The position numbers and the translations under genes are program-made. Below the pieces are notes generated by a model. That model saw only the letters and a list, made by a program, of their open reading frames with translations. It had not been told where the DNA came from and searched no databases. A stretch of DNA of 64,000 nucleotides. Origin: Alphaproteobacteria bacterium. Its GTDB lineage: Bacteria; Pseudomonadota; Alphaproteobacteria; JAEULC01. The stretch is taken from contig JAKLKW010000001.1 of assembly GCA_023150455.1 (NCBI GenBank), forward strand, positions 1 to 64,000. The letters run 5' to 3'. The first letter of the stretch is position 1. Each line of letters begins with the position of its first letter. Below, piece by piece: positions 19,768 through 28,338 of this stretch.

Positions 19768-20576
19768 GCCGCTGCCATGCGCGGGTCGAGCCGGTCGCGC
19801 AGCGCGTCGCCCAGGAGGTTGACCCCGAGCAGGGTCAGCGCAATGCAGGCGCCCGGCGCGATGCTGAGCCAGGGCGCGGTTTCCATGTAGGGGCGCGCGG
19901 CCGAGAGCATGTTGCCCCAGGTCGGGGCCGGCGGCGGCACGCCGAGGCCGAGGAAGCTGAGCGCGCTTTCCGCCAGCACGACCCAGCCGAACATGCTGGT
20001 CGCCAGCACGGTCAGCGGCGCGATGCAGTTCGGCAGGACGTGGCGCAGCACCGTGTAGACCTCGGAATTGCCCATGCTGCGCGACGCCTCCACGAACTCG
20101 CGCTCGCGCACCGACATCACGGTCGCGCGCACGACCCGCACGACCGACGGCGCATAGGCGAGCCCGAGCGCCAGCACGATGCCGTACTTGTTCGGCCCGA
20201 TCACCGCCATCAGCCCGAGCGCCAGCAGGATGCCGGGAAAGGCGAGCAGGGCGTCGTTGACCGCCATCAGCGCGCGGTCGGTCCAGCCGCGCGCGTAGCC
20301 GGCCAGGAGCCCGAGCGCGGCGCCGGCGGTCACCGCGAAGGCCACGGTCAGGAGTGCGACGAGCGTGCTGGTCGCCGTGCCGGCCATGATGCGGCTCAAG
20401 ACGTCGCGGCCGAACTCGTCCGTGCCCAGCAGGAAGGCCGGGGACGGCGGGTGGAGACGCGCGCGCAGGTTGGGCATCAGCGGCGCGACGGGCGTCCAGA
20501 CGGTCGCTAGCAGCGCCACCGCGGCCAGCAAGGCCATCAGCATGCCGCCGAGCAGGGCGTTGCCGCGAAGCCTCAT
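19764..20576 (-). CDS. Dipeptide-type ABC transporter permease, DppC-like
   Basis: Inner-membrane permease of 270 residues with six hydrophobic segments. Motifs of DppC proteins: LGTDEFGRDVLSRIMAGTATS near residue 50 and the coupling motif EASRSMGNSEVYTVLRHVLPN near 170, then ESALSFLGLGVPPPAPTWGNML. I placed the start at 20576 rather than 21038, because the ATG there overlaps the stop of the DppB-like gene (ATGA) and begins a normal N-terminal membrane segment. It is part of the C45-peptidase/DAO operon. Confidence 0.92.
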
Positions 20577-21517
20577 TCCGCCGTCACCCGCGGATCGAAC
20601 AGCGGGTAGAGCAGGTCGATCACGAGGTTGACCAGGACATAGACCAGGATGGCGAGCAGCATGCAGCCCTGCACGACGGGGTAGTCGCGCGCGAAGATGG
20701 CGTCGACTAGGAGCCGGCCGAGGCCGGGCAGGGTGAACACCGTCTCCACGACCGCGATGCCGCCCAGGAGATTGCCCAGGATCAGGCCGATCAGCGTCCA
20801 GGTCGGCGCGAAGGCGTTGGGCAGCGCATGGCGCCACAGCACGCCCGACTCGGGCACGCCCTTGGCGCGGGCATGGGTGATGTACTCCAGCCGCAGCACC
20901 TCGATCGTGCTCGCGCGCGCCATGCGCGTGATGACGCCGCTCTCGATCAGCGCAAGCGTGACGACGGGCAGGATCGTGTATTGCAGCGCCCGCCACGGAT
21001 CCTCGACGAAGGGCACGTAGCCGATCACAGGCAGCCATCCGAGCTTGACGCCGAACAGCAGCAGCAGGAGCAGGCCGAACCAGAAGCTCGGGACCGACAG
21101 CAGCAGGGTCGAGCCGGCGACGATCGCGAGGTCGGCGAGGCTGTTCTGCCGCCAGGCCGCAAGCAGCCCGGCCGGTACGGCGATGCTCGCGGCGATCGCG
21201 ACGGCGACCAGCACGATGCCGGCCGTCACCTGGAAGCGTTCGACCAGGAGCGGCAGCACCGGCAGGTCGTTGGCGAGCGAGCGGCCGAGATCGCCGTGCG
21301 CGACGTTGCGGAGCCAGATCAGGTATTGCACGGGCAGTGACCGGTCGAGGCCCATGGCGCGGCGCAGCTGATCGAGCTGCGCCGGGTCGCCCTGGTCGCC
21401 GAGCATGAGCTGGGCCGGATCGCCCGGCACCAGCCGCATCAGCACGAAGACGGCGATCGAGACGAGCAGCAGCGTCGGCACGGTCATCGCCACGCGCTTG
21501 GCGATGTAGGCCCGCAT
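20573..21517 (-). CDS. Dipeptide-type ABC transporter permease, DppB-like
   Basis: Permease of 314 residues opening AKRVAMTVPTLLLVSIAVFVLMRLVPGDPA, the standard DppB N-terminus, with the periplasmic loop QYLIWLRNVAHGDLGRSL and the coupling motif YITHARAKGVPESGVLWRHALPN near 215. It pairs with the DppC-like subunit encoded next. The preceding binding-protein gene ends 28 bases upstream. Confidence 0.93.
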   Translation of the reverse strand: MRAYIAKRVAMTVPTLLLVSIAVFVLMRLVPGDPAQLMLGDQGDPAQLDQLRRAMGLDRSLPVQYLIWLRNVAHGDLGRSLANDLPVLPLLVERFQVTAGIVLVAVAIAASIAVPAGLLAAWRQNSLADLAIVAGSTLLLSVPSFWFGLLLLLLFGVKLGWLPVIGYVPFVEDPWRALQYTILPVVTLALIESGVITRMARASTIEVLRLEYITHARAKGVPESGVLWRHALPNAFAPTWTLIGLILGNLLGGIAVVETVFTLPGLGRLLVDAIFARDYPVVQGCMLLAILVYVLVNLVIDLLYPLFDPRVTAE

Positions 21518-21545
21518 CGGCGCCGCGGTCCCGCCGCCGCCTGCG

Positions 21546-23102
21546 CTACTCGATCGAAACGCCCCACAAGCGCGGCACGCCGATGACGAACGACGCGTAG
21601 CCCTTGACCTGCTTGCGCGTCACGCCGGTCTCCATGCCGTTGTAGAGCACGATCATCGGCCGGTCGGCCTGGAACCTGGCATAGAGCTGGTCGAAGATCG
21701 CCTGGCGCTTGGCGCGGTCGCCGACCGCCAGCGCGTCCTGGATCATCGCGATCGCCTCGGGATTGTCCCAGACCTTGCGCGGCTGCGTCGCTTTCGGGCC
21801 CGTGATCATCTCGAAGCTGAGCGCCGGGTCGAGCCGCGCCGAATAGAGGAACGACATCATCTGGTAGTCGCCCTTGCTGTACTTGTCGAGCATCGTCGCC
21901 CAGTCCAGCACCTCGATCTCGGCGTTGATGCCGGCCGCCTGCATCATCGCCTGGGCCAGCACCGCCGTGTCGAAGCTGGTCGGATAGCGCTTGGTGGCGA
22001 CGATCTTGATCGCCTGGCCCTTGTAGCCGGCCTCCGCCAGCAGCTTCTTCGCCAGCGCCAGGTCCTGCTTCGGCACGGCCTGGTGCGCCGCGGTGTGGAA
22101 CGGGCTCGCGGTCGGGATCGGCGAGGCGTTGGGCCTGGCCTCGCCTTCGGTCACGGCCTTCACGATCTCGGTCGTGTCGAGCGCGGCCAGGATCGCCTTG
22201 CGCAGGCGCACGTCGCCGACCTGCGGGTCCTTGGTCTGGAACAGGATGCCGCTCATGCTCATGGTCTGCGTCTCGTGGACCGCGACCTCGGGCCGCTTCC
22301 TCAGCTCCGCCGCGTCGGCGTTGTTGGTATCGGGCAGGAGGTCGACCGAGCCGCTGAGCAGCGCCGCCTTCGCGGCCGCGGCGTCGGGGATGACGACGAA
22401 GCGCAGCCTGTCGACCAGCGGCGTCTTGTTGCCGGTATAGCCGTCGCGCCGGCCGGGCCGGGCGGCGTAGGCGGTGTTGCGCAGCAGCTCGACGTATTCG
22501 CCACGCTTCCATTCGCCGAGCTTGAACGGGCCGGTGCCGATCGGCTGGACCCACTTGCCGTCCGGGCCGACCGAATCGCGGTGGTAGATGCCGGTGCTGC
22601 CGCAGTCGACGCGCGCCATCACCGTCAGGAACAGCGCGCTGGGCTTGGCCAGCGCGAAGACGACCGTGCGCGGGTCCTTGGCCTCCACGCCGGTCACCTT
22701 CATGAGCCCGCGCCCGTCGAAGTCCGGCGCGCAGCGCCACTTGGTCGCGGGGTCGGCATAGCGCTTCCAGGCCCAGACCACGTCGTCGGCCGTCAGCTTC
22801 GCGCCGTTGTGGAAGGTCACGCCGTCGCGCAGCGTGAAGGTGTAGGTCGTCGCGTCTTCGGAAACGGCGATCTTCTCCGCCAGCATCGGGCCGACCGTGG
22901 CGTCTTCCTTGAACGCGACCAGGCCCTCGATCATGTGCTGGACCACGGCGTCGGTGTTCTCGTCGCGGTTGGTCCCCGGATCGGTCGAGCGGATGTCGGA
23001 GTTCAGCCGCACGCGGATCGTGCCGGCTTGCGCCCAGACGTCGCCCGCCGCGGCCGCGATCAGGGCCGTCGCGGCCACCGCCGCCGTCATCCAGTGCCTC
23101 AT
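21546..23102 (-). CDS. Peptide/opine-type ABC transporter substrate-binding protein (SBP family 5)
   Basis: Periplasmic SBP_bac_5 protein of 518 residues. The signal peptide is MRHWMTAAVAATALIAAAAG with cleavage near VWAQA-G. Family features are RLNSDIRSTDPGTNRDENTD at the mature start, DGVTFHNGAKLTADDVVWAWKR near 95 and PIGTGPFKLGEWKRGEYVEL near 195. The start ATG is preceded by AGAGGAG with 7-base spacing. Cluster-5 proteins bind peptides, opines, nickel complexes or other amides. The C45 amidohydrolase gene 25 bases upstream suggests an N-acylated or peptide-like ligand; this is inference. Confidence 0.92.
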   Translation of the reverse strand: MRHWMTAAVAATALIAAAAGDVWAQAGTIRVRLNSDIRSTDPGTNRDENTDAVVQHMIEGLVAFKEDATVGPMLAEKIAVSEDATTYTFTLRDGVTFHNGAKLTADDVVWAWKRYADPATKWRCAPDFDGRGLMKVTGVEAKDPRTVVFALAKPSALFLTVMARVDCGSTGIYHRDSVGPDGKWVQPIGTGPFKLGEWKRGEYVELLRNTAYAARPGRRDGYTGNKTPLVDRLRFVVIPDAAAAKAALLSGSVDLLPDTNNADAAELRKRPEVAVHETQTMSMSGILFQTKDPQVGDVRLRKAILAALDTTEIVKAVTEGEARPNASPIPTASPFHTAAHQAVPKQDLALAKKLLAEAGYKGQAIKIVATKRYPTSFDTAVLAQAMMQAAGINAEIEVLDWATMLDKYSKGDYQMMSFLYSARLDPALSFEMITGPKATQPRKVWDNPEAIAMIQDALAVGDRAKRQAIFDQLYARFQADRPMIVLYNGMETGVTRKQVKGYASFVIGVPRLWGVSIE

Positions 23103-23127
23103 CGTGCTCTCCTCTGTTCGCGCTTTT

Positions 23128-24288
23128 CTACGCCGCCGACCGCTCGGAGCCGGAGGGGTGCAGCCGGTAGATCGTGAAGTCGCGCTGCAGCGCCGGCAGC
23201 GGGCAGATCTCGATCACGCCGGCATGCGGCTGCATGAGGATCATCGCCACGGTCGCCGACAGGTTGCCCTGGAAGGTGGTGCGCGGCGGCCGGCAGACCG
23301 ACCACGGCGCGGCGAAATCGTCGAACAGCGCGGTGCGCAGATGCTCGACCGTCAGCCGACCGCGCTCGCGCGCCAGAGCCTGGCGCACGCGCGCGTCGCG
23401 ATAGAGGCTGTCGGGCGTGTTGACCAGCCCGGTCTCCTTGACCTTGCCGAGCGCGACCGGGCTGATCCAGTGGTTGGCGTGCACCAGGATGCCGCCGTCC
23501 GGATGGATCGCGAACGCCTCGTCGGGCGCGCATTCGAAGTCGATCGCGTAGCCTTCGGCGGTCGAGACGATCATGTTGTTCGAGGCGGACTTCGGCGTCG
23601 TCGCGACGACGCGCAGCGCCAGCGCGAAATGCGCCTGCTCCAGCACCTTGCGGCGGATCAGCGCCAGCGGCACGCCGGCCTGCATGTAGTCGAGGTTCGA
23701 TTCCAGGTAATTGGCGCTGATCGCGATGCCGGCGGCGTTGAGCCCGGCGCGCGCGAGCCCGCCGGCTTCGGTGAAGGTCATGAAGTCCGGCCCGTCGTCT
23801 CGCCGCACCTTGAGCACGACGCCCGTCTCGGCACAGTCGACTTTCCAGTCCCAGTTCTGGCCGTGGATCAGCCTGCCGTCGAGCGTCGCCTCGGGCAGCA
23901 GCACGGCGCCGGTGCAGCCGTCGTCCTCGCCGGCGCCGTCGTCCTTCACGACCTCGCTCGGCTTCACCGGCTTGGCCGCCTTGCGCCGCGCCATCTTGAG
24001 GATCTCGGTGCGCGCGTTGAGCAGCGCGATCTGCTCGAACGGCTGCTCGGCGCCTAGGGCGATGCCGCGCATCTCCTCGACATAGGCGGGGTCGAACGCC
24101 TCGATGACGGGCACGAAATCGCGCACCATGGCGGCGATCTCGGCGTCCGAGAGCCCGATGCGCGCAAGCTCGCGACCATAGTGGCCGATGCCGCGCCGGA
24201 TCCGCAGCGCCGCCTGACGGCCGTATTGCCGGCCGCGCTCCTGCGGCGGTCCGCTGACCTCGACAAGCGGAAACGGCTCTACGGCCAT
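23128..24288 (-). CDS. C45 family N-terminal-nucleophile amidohydrolase (acyl-CoA:6-APA acyltransferase-like)
   Basis: Protein of 386 residues related to isopenicillin-N acyltransferase. The N-terminal part contains GPPQERGRQYGRQAALRI and DAYVEEMRG-like helices. The proposed self-cleavage site is DDGCTGAVLLPEATLDGRLIHGQNWDW near residue 130, where the cysteine would become the N-terminal nucleophile and NWDW is the family motif. A lysine- and acid-rich linker (KAAKPVKPSEVVKDDGAGED) precedes it. MAVEPFPL at 24288 is the preferred start. Bacterial members cleave peptide, lactam or acyl amide bonds. As first gene of the operon it would hydrolyse the compound imported by the Dpp-like transporter, leaving an amine for the DAO enzyme. 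No signal peptide is seen, so it is probably cytosolic. Confidence 0.85.
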   Translation of the reverse strand: MAVEPFPLVEVSGPPQERGRQYGRQAALRIRRGIGHYGRELARIGLSDAEIAAMVRDFVPVIEAFDPAYVEEMRGIALGAEQPFEQIALLNARTEILKMARRKAAKPVKPSEVVKDDGAGEDDGCTGAVLLPEATLDGRLIHGQNWDWKVDCAETGVVLKVRRDDGPDFMTFTEAGGLARAGLNAAGIAISANYLESNLDYMQAGVPLALIRRKVLEQAHFALALRVVATTPKSASNNMIVSTAEGYAIDFECAPDEAFAIHPDGGILVHANHWISPVALGKVKETGLVNTPDSLYRDARVRQALARERGRLTVEHLRTALFDDFAAPWSVCRPPRTTFQGNLSATVAMILMQPHAGVIEICPLPALQRDFTIYRLHPSGSERSAA

Positions 24289-24321
24289 GGCGTGCGCTCC
24301 GGCGATGGGTCGGGTCGAGTG

Positions 24322-24339
24322 TTGTCTTTCTAGAAACAA
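24322..24339. promoter_or_regulatory. AT-rich palindrome between the C45 operon and its GntR regulator
   Basis: The 68-base divergent region contains TTGTCTTTCTAGAAACAA, with the perfect inner palindrome TTTCTAGAAA (24327-24336). It is strikingly AT-rich for this genome and lies 18 bases before the GntR start codon, so it is the best candidate operator for that regulator. This is inference from position and symmetry only. Confidence 0.45.
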
Positions 24340-24356
24340 AATGCAATACCTTTGCC

Positions 24357-25253
24357 ATGATCCAGGCTTCCAGCACCGCCCGTCTGCCGGCCGGCTTGGC
24401 GCGTCGCATCCTGGCGATCGCCCGCGAACGGGCGTTGCCGGCCGGCGCCCGGCTGACCGAGCTGGGCCTGGCCGCCGACCTCAAGGTCTCCCGCACGCCG
24501 GTGCGCGCGGCGCTCAAGGCGCTGGAGGCGACCGGCTGGGTCAAGGCGGGCCCGAGCCGCGGCTTCGTGCTGAAGCGGCCGGTCAAGGCGCTGCCGGAAG
24601 GGCACGAGGCGGTGGCCGACGACGATGCCGCGCTCTACGTGCGCATCTCGCGTGACCGGCTCGAGGGCGAGCTTGGTGCGGCCGTGTCGGAAGCTGATCT
24701 CGTGCGGCGCTACGGCGTCAAGCGCAGCCTGCTGCTCCGCGTGCTGGGTCGCCTGGCCGAGGCCGGGGTGATCGAGCGGCGGCCGGGCTACGGCTGGGAG
24801 TTCCGGCCGGCGATCGATTCACCGGCAGCGCGCCGCGAAAGCTACCGCTTCCGCATGCTGATCGAGCCGGCCGGGCTGCTCGAGCCCGGCTTCCGGCTCG
24901 ATCCCGCCTGGGTCGAGGCGATGCGCGCGCGTCACCGCGCGGCGCTGGCCGCGCCCTGGCGCGACACGTCGAGCGTCGCCTTCTACGAGATGAACGCCGC
25001 GTTCCACGAGGGGCTGGCGACCGCGTCGGGCAACCGTTTCATCCTGATGGCCGTCCAGCAGCAGAACCGTCTGCGGCGCTTCCTCAACGTGCACTGGACC
25101 TACGGGCACCAGCGCGTGCTGGTGAACTGCCGCGAGCACCTGGAGATGCTGGATCGGCTCGAGGCGGGCGATCGCGACGTGGCGGCGGCGCTGATGCGCC
25201 GGCATCTCGAAGGCGCCGCGCGGCTGGTGCCGCAATCCTTTGTTGCCGCCTGA
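24357..25253 (+). CDS. GntR family regulator with FCD-type ligand domain and two winged-helix segments
   Basis: Transcription factor of 298 residues. Residues 1-75 form a GntR winged helix (LTELGLAADLKVSRTPVRAALKALEATGWV). Residues 90-155 look like a second winged helix (SEADLVRRYGVKRSLLLRVLGRLAEAGVIERR), followed by an FCD-like all-helical domain (FYEMNAAFHEGLATASGNRFILM, CREHLEMLDRLEAGD), where carboxylate ligands and a metal usually bind. Most FadR-type regulators have a single winged helix. It is divergent from the C45-Dpp-DAO operon and is presumed to control it in response to an operon intermediate. Confidence 0.85.
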   Translation: MIQASSTARLPAGLARRILAIARERALPAGARLTELGLAADLKVSRTPVRAALKALEATGWVKAGPSRGFVLKRPVKALPEGHEAVADDDAALYVRISRDRLEGELGAAVSEADLVRRYGVKRSLLLRVLGRLAEAGVIERRPGYGWEFRPAIDSPAARRESYRFRMLIEPAGLLEPGFRLDPAWVEAMRARHRAALAAPWRDTSSVAFYEMNAAFHEGLATASGNRFILMAVQQQNRLRRFLNVHWTYGHQRVLVNCREHLEMLDRLEAGDRDVAAALMRRHLEGAARLVPQSFVAA

Positions 25254-25345
25254 TCAATGTATTTCATCGACTTGAAGTGCCAAGTCTTGCAGCCGCGGGA
25301 CGACGGAGCCGCCGAACGGGCAACCCCGTCGCGCCTCGGCTGCCC

Positions 25346-25756
25346 TCAGGCGCTGGCGGCGACCGGTGCGGCCCGCCGCACGCCGAAGAACTCGAGCTCC
25401 GCGAAGGCGGCGACGACGGCTGCCTGCGCGACGACGAAGGCGTAGCCGAACGGCGTCGGCGCGACCCAGCCGGAGACGAGCAGCAGCACGCTCTCGACCG
25501 CCCAGGCCGCGTTCAGGACGATCACGGCCCAGACGGCGGGCCGCACGACATGCACGCGCGTGGCGATGACGGCCACGATCGCGGCGAAGGGCAACAGGGC
25601 GATCCCGGCCGCGCGCAGCAGGGCGGCGGGGAGGCCGAGCAGCGGCTCGAGCATGCCGGCGCCCGCGCCCATCAAGAGGCCGCAGGCCGCGCTGGTCGCC
25701 GCGTCGGCCAGCAGCACGTTGCGCAGGAAGTTGGGGCTCGAGATCAGCTTGGTCAT
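25346..25756 (-). CDS. Small integral membrane protein, unknown function
   Basis: A 136-residue protein with four hydrophobic segments (for example GLLMGAGAGMLEPLLGLPAALL and ALLPFAAIVAVIA) and short loops. I moved the start from 25768 to 25756 because GGAGG then sits 5 bases before the ATG (MTKLISSPNFLRNVLLADA). The N-terminal NFLRNVLLADAATSAACGLLM resembles a family of small uncharacterised alphaproteobacterial membrane proteins, but I cannot name it. It is divergent from the broken XRE regulator, which may once have controlled it; this is a guess. Confidence 0.7.
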   Translation of the reverse strand: MTKLISSPNFLRNVLLADAATSAACGLLMGAGAGMLEPLLGLPAALLRAAGIALLPFAAIVAVIATRVHVVRPAVWAVIVLNAAWAVESVLLLVSGWVAPTPFGYAFVVAQAAVVAAFAELEFFGVRRAAPVAASA

Positions 25757-25878
25757 GGTCGCCTCCATCGGCTTGCGGGGACATCGATCGGCGGGGGCAT
25801 CATTTGCGATGCCGCGGCGCCAAGTCGATTACGTCGGAGGTAATTGGATGCGGGTTTTGCATCCGCTATCGTCCGGCC

Positions 25879-26675
25879 ATGATGGATACGCCCGCACGTC
25901 CGGTCGGCGAGCTGCTGCGCGAGTGGCGGCAGCGCCGGCGCATGAGCCAGCTCGGGCTTGCCGTCGAGGCCGACATCTCGTCCCGGCACCTGAGCTTCCT
26001 CGAGACCGGGAGGTCGATGCCGAGCCGCGAGATGGTGCTGCACCTGGCCGAGCGGCTCGACATTCCCTTGCGCGAGCGCAACGTGCTGCTGGTCGCCGCC
26101 GGCTATGCGCCGATCTATGCCGAACGCAGGCTCGCCGATCCGGCGCTCGAGCCGGCGCGCAAGGCGATGGAGCTGATCCTCGCGGGGCACGAGCCGTTCC
26201 CGGCCCTGGCGGTCGACCGGCATTGGACGCTGGTCGCGTCGAACAAGGCCGTGCCGCCGCTGCTGGCCGGCATCGATCCCGCGTTGCTGAAGCCGCCGGT
26301 CAACGTCCTGCGCCTGAGCCTGCATCCGGCCGGGCTGGCGCCGCGCATCGCCAACCTCGCGGAATGGCGCCGGCACCTGCTCGAGCGCCTGCGCCACCAG
26401 GTCGACGTCACGGCCGACGCGGCGCTGGTCGCGCTGATGGAAGAGCTGCGCGCCTACCCGGCGCCGGCCGGCGCCCGGCCGCCGGTCGAGCGCGACTACG
26501 CCGGCGTGGTCGTGCCGTTCCAGCTCAAGACCGACCTCGGCCTGCTGTCGTTCTTCAGCACCACCACCGTGTTCGGCACGCCGGTCGACGTCCGTTCTAT
26601 CCCGCCGATGCCGCGACGGGCGAGGCGCTGCAGCGCCTGGCGGCAGCGGCGCCGGATTCACGCCGCGCGCATTGA
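25879..26675 (+). pseudogene. XRE-type transcriptional regulator with MmyB-like ligand domain, frameshifted near its C-terminus
   Basis: The N-terminal HTH (RRRMSQLGLAVEADISSRHLSFLETGR, residues 18-45) and the MmyB-like domain (VLLVAAGYAPIY, HEPFPALAVDRHWTLVASN, FFSTTTVFGTPVDV) are intact. The usual continuation, a short segment followed by SFYPADAATG, is broken: after GTPVDV the family sequence reappears only in another frame as FYPADAATGEALQRLAA and ends at 26675. About eight or nine codons plus one base appear to be missing, consistent with a deletion of roughly 25 bases. In the original frame translation would run on to 28296 through the antisense of the glycerol-3-phosphate dehydrogenase gene. 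DNA binding could survive; ligand sensing probably does not. Confidence 0.75.
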
Positions 26676-26682
26676 CGCGCGA

Positions 26683-28260
26683 TCACGCCTGCGGCTGCAC
26701 CGCCGGCGCCCGCGCGCCCGGCCGCACGCCGTGGAAATGCTCGAGATAGGCGCGGTACCGGCGCACTTCCTCCTGCACCCGCGCTGCGTCCCATCCCATC
26801 TCGGCGGCGACGGCCTCGGCCGCCCTCTCCGCCGCGCCGTAGCCCATGGTCTGGGTCCAGGCGGCGCCGACGCGCCGGAACATCAGGTCGACAAGGCTGG
26901 TCGGATGCTCGTGCGCGGCGGCGTGCTTCAGGTCGCTGAGCTTGATCTGGGTGTAGTCGTCGAGCAGCGGCGGCGAGTTCTGGTTCTCCGGGAAAGGGCG
27001 CGCGGCATAGGACAGCGCCCGCGGCGCGCGCGACGGCTTGATCTTCGCGGCGACCAGCCGGGTCAGCTCGGCCCCGGCCGAGCGATGCGTCATGATCGGG
27101 CCGGCGGTCATTGCATAGACGCCCGGCATGCCCTCCGCGGCGAGGTCGTGCACCTCGCGCGAGCGCTTGCCCTTGGGGAAGTCGGGATCGGCGCCGAGCG
27201 GGCGCACGCCGGCCCAGGTGGACAGCACGTGCTCGCGCTTCAAGCCCAGCGCCGGCAGCATGTGGTTGGCCTCGTCGATCAGCCAGTCGATCTCGTCGTC
27301 GGTCACGCGGATGTCGTCTGGGTCGCCGTCATAGAGGGTCTCGGTCGGCCCGAAATAATGCAGGCCACGCCAGGGGATGCAGTAGAACGGCTCGTCGATG
27401 CGGTTGATCGTGGCGATGCCGTGGCTGGCGCAGTCCGGCGGCAGGCGCACCACGATGTGGCTGCCCTTGGTGCCGTTGATGCGCCGCCTGGCGCCGGATC
27501 CGGCGAGCGCGTTGACGCGGTCGATCCAGATGCCGGCCATGTTCAGGACGATGCGCGCCTTGACCTTGGCTATGTCCTGCGGCCGCAGCTGGTCGCTCAA
27601 GGTCAGCGTCCAGCCGCGCTCGCCGTCCTTCTCGAGGCCCGAGACCGACGTGTAGTTGCGTGCCACCGCGCCCAGGCGCTCGGCGTCCAGCACCGCGTCC
27701 ATGGCCAGGCGCTCGGGCCATTCGAAGCGGTACTCGCGGAACATGGCGACGCTCGAGAGCCGGCCGCGGTCGCGCAGCCAGCGCACGAGCGGCGTGCGAC
27801 CGATCTCCGGGCCCGCGATGTTGCGATAGTCGAGCGGGACGGACGCCGGCCCGAGCCGCTCGAGCAGGCGGAAGGCGAGCGCCACCTGCCAGGGCGCATA
27901 GGCGCCGCCGCGATAGACCGGAAAGCAGAAGTTCAGCTTCTCGACGCGCTCGGGCGCCGTCTCGACGATCTGCGCGCGCATCTGCATGGCCTGGCGCGCC
28001 ATGCGCACGGCGATCCCGAGCGCGTTCGGATTGCGCGCGAAGTCCCAGATCGAGCCGCCGGGGGCGAGGTAGCGCAGGCCGCAATGCAGGAGGCGACTGG
28101 ACCGGCTGGACGAGCCGGAGGCGAAATCGCCCTTGTCGACGACGAGCACGGCATAGCCGGCGGCGGCCAGGTGCTGCGCGGCGGCGGCGCCGTTGGCGCC
28201 GGCGCCGACCACGGCGACGTCGAACGACTTTCCCTCCAGATCGGTCAGCGATGCGCGCAT
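26683..28260 (-). CDS. glpD: FAD-dependent glycerol-3-phosphate dehydrogenase family protein
   Basis: Flavoenzyme of 525 residues, the normal GlpD length. The FAD motif is VAVVGAGANGAAAAQHLAAAGYAVLVVDKGDFASGSS near 15-50, followed by RSSRLLHCGLRYL, the GlpD-type substrate loop. The middle has GSHIVVRLPP and FYCIPWRGLHYFGPTETLYDGDP, and a C-terminal DAO_C-like helical domain follows residue about 400. It oxidises sn-glycerol 3-phosphate to dihydroxyacetone phosphate and feeds electrons to quinone. No glycerol transporter or kinase is nearby, so a related polyol-phosphate substrate is possible. It is divergent from a LysR gene 78 bases away, which may regulate it. Confidence 0.88.
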   Translation of the reverse strand: MRASLTDLEGKSFDVAVVGAGANGAAAAQHLAAAGYAVLVVDKGDFASGSSSRSSRLLHCGLRYLAPGGSIWDFARNPNALGIAVRMARQAMQMRAQIVETAPERVEKLNFCFPVYRGGAYAPWQVALAFRLLERLGPASVPLDYRNIAGPEIGRTPLVRWLRDRGRLSSVAMFREYRFEWPERLAMDAVLDAERLGAVARNYTSVSGLEKDGERGWTLTLSDQLRPQDIAKVKARIVLNMAGIWIDRVNALAGSGARRRINGTKGSHIVVRLPPDCASHGIATINRIDEPFYCIPWRGLHYFGPTETLYDGDPDDIRVTDDEIDWLIDEANHMLPALGLKREHVLSTWAGVRPLGADPDFPKGKRSREVHDLAAEGMPGVYAMTAGPIMTHRSAGAELTRLVAAKIKPSRAPRALSYAARPFPENQNSPPLLDDYTQIKLSDLKHAAAHEHPTSLVDLMFRRVGAAWTQTMGYGAAERAAEAVAAEMGWDAARVQEEVRRYRAYLEHFHGVRPGARAPAVQPQA

Positions 28261-28338
28261 TTCGTCCTTCCCTCTGAAATCGCCTCTGCCCTATAGATCG
28301 GTCCCGGCATCGCCCCGGATCGCTGACAGGGACCGACC

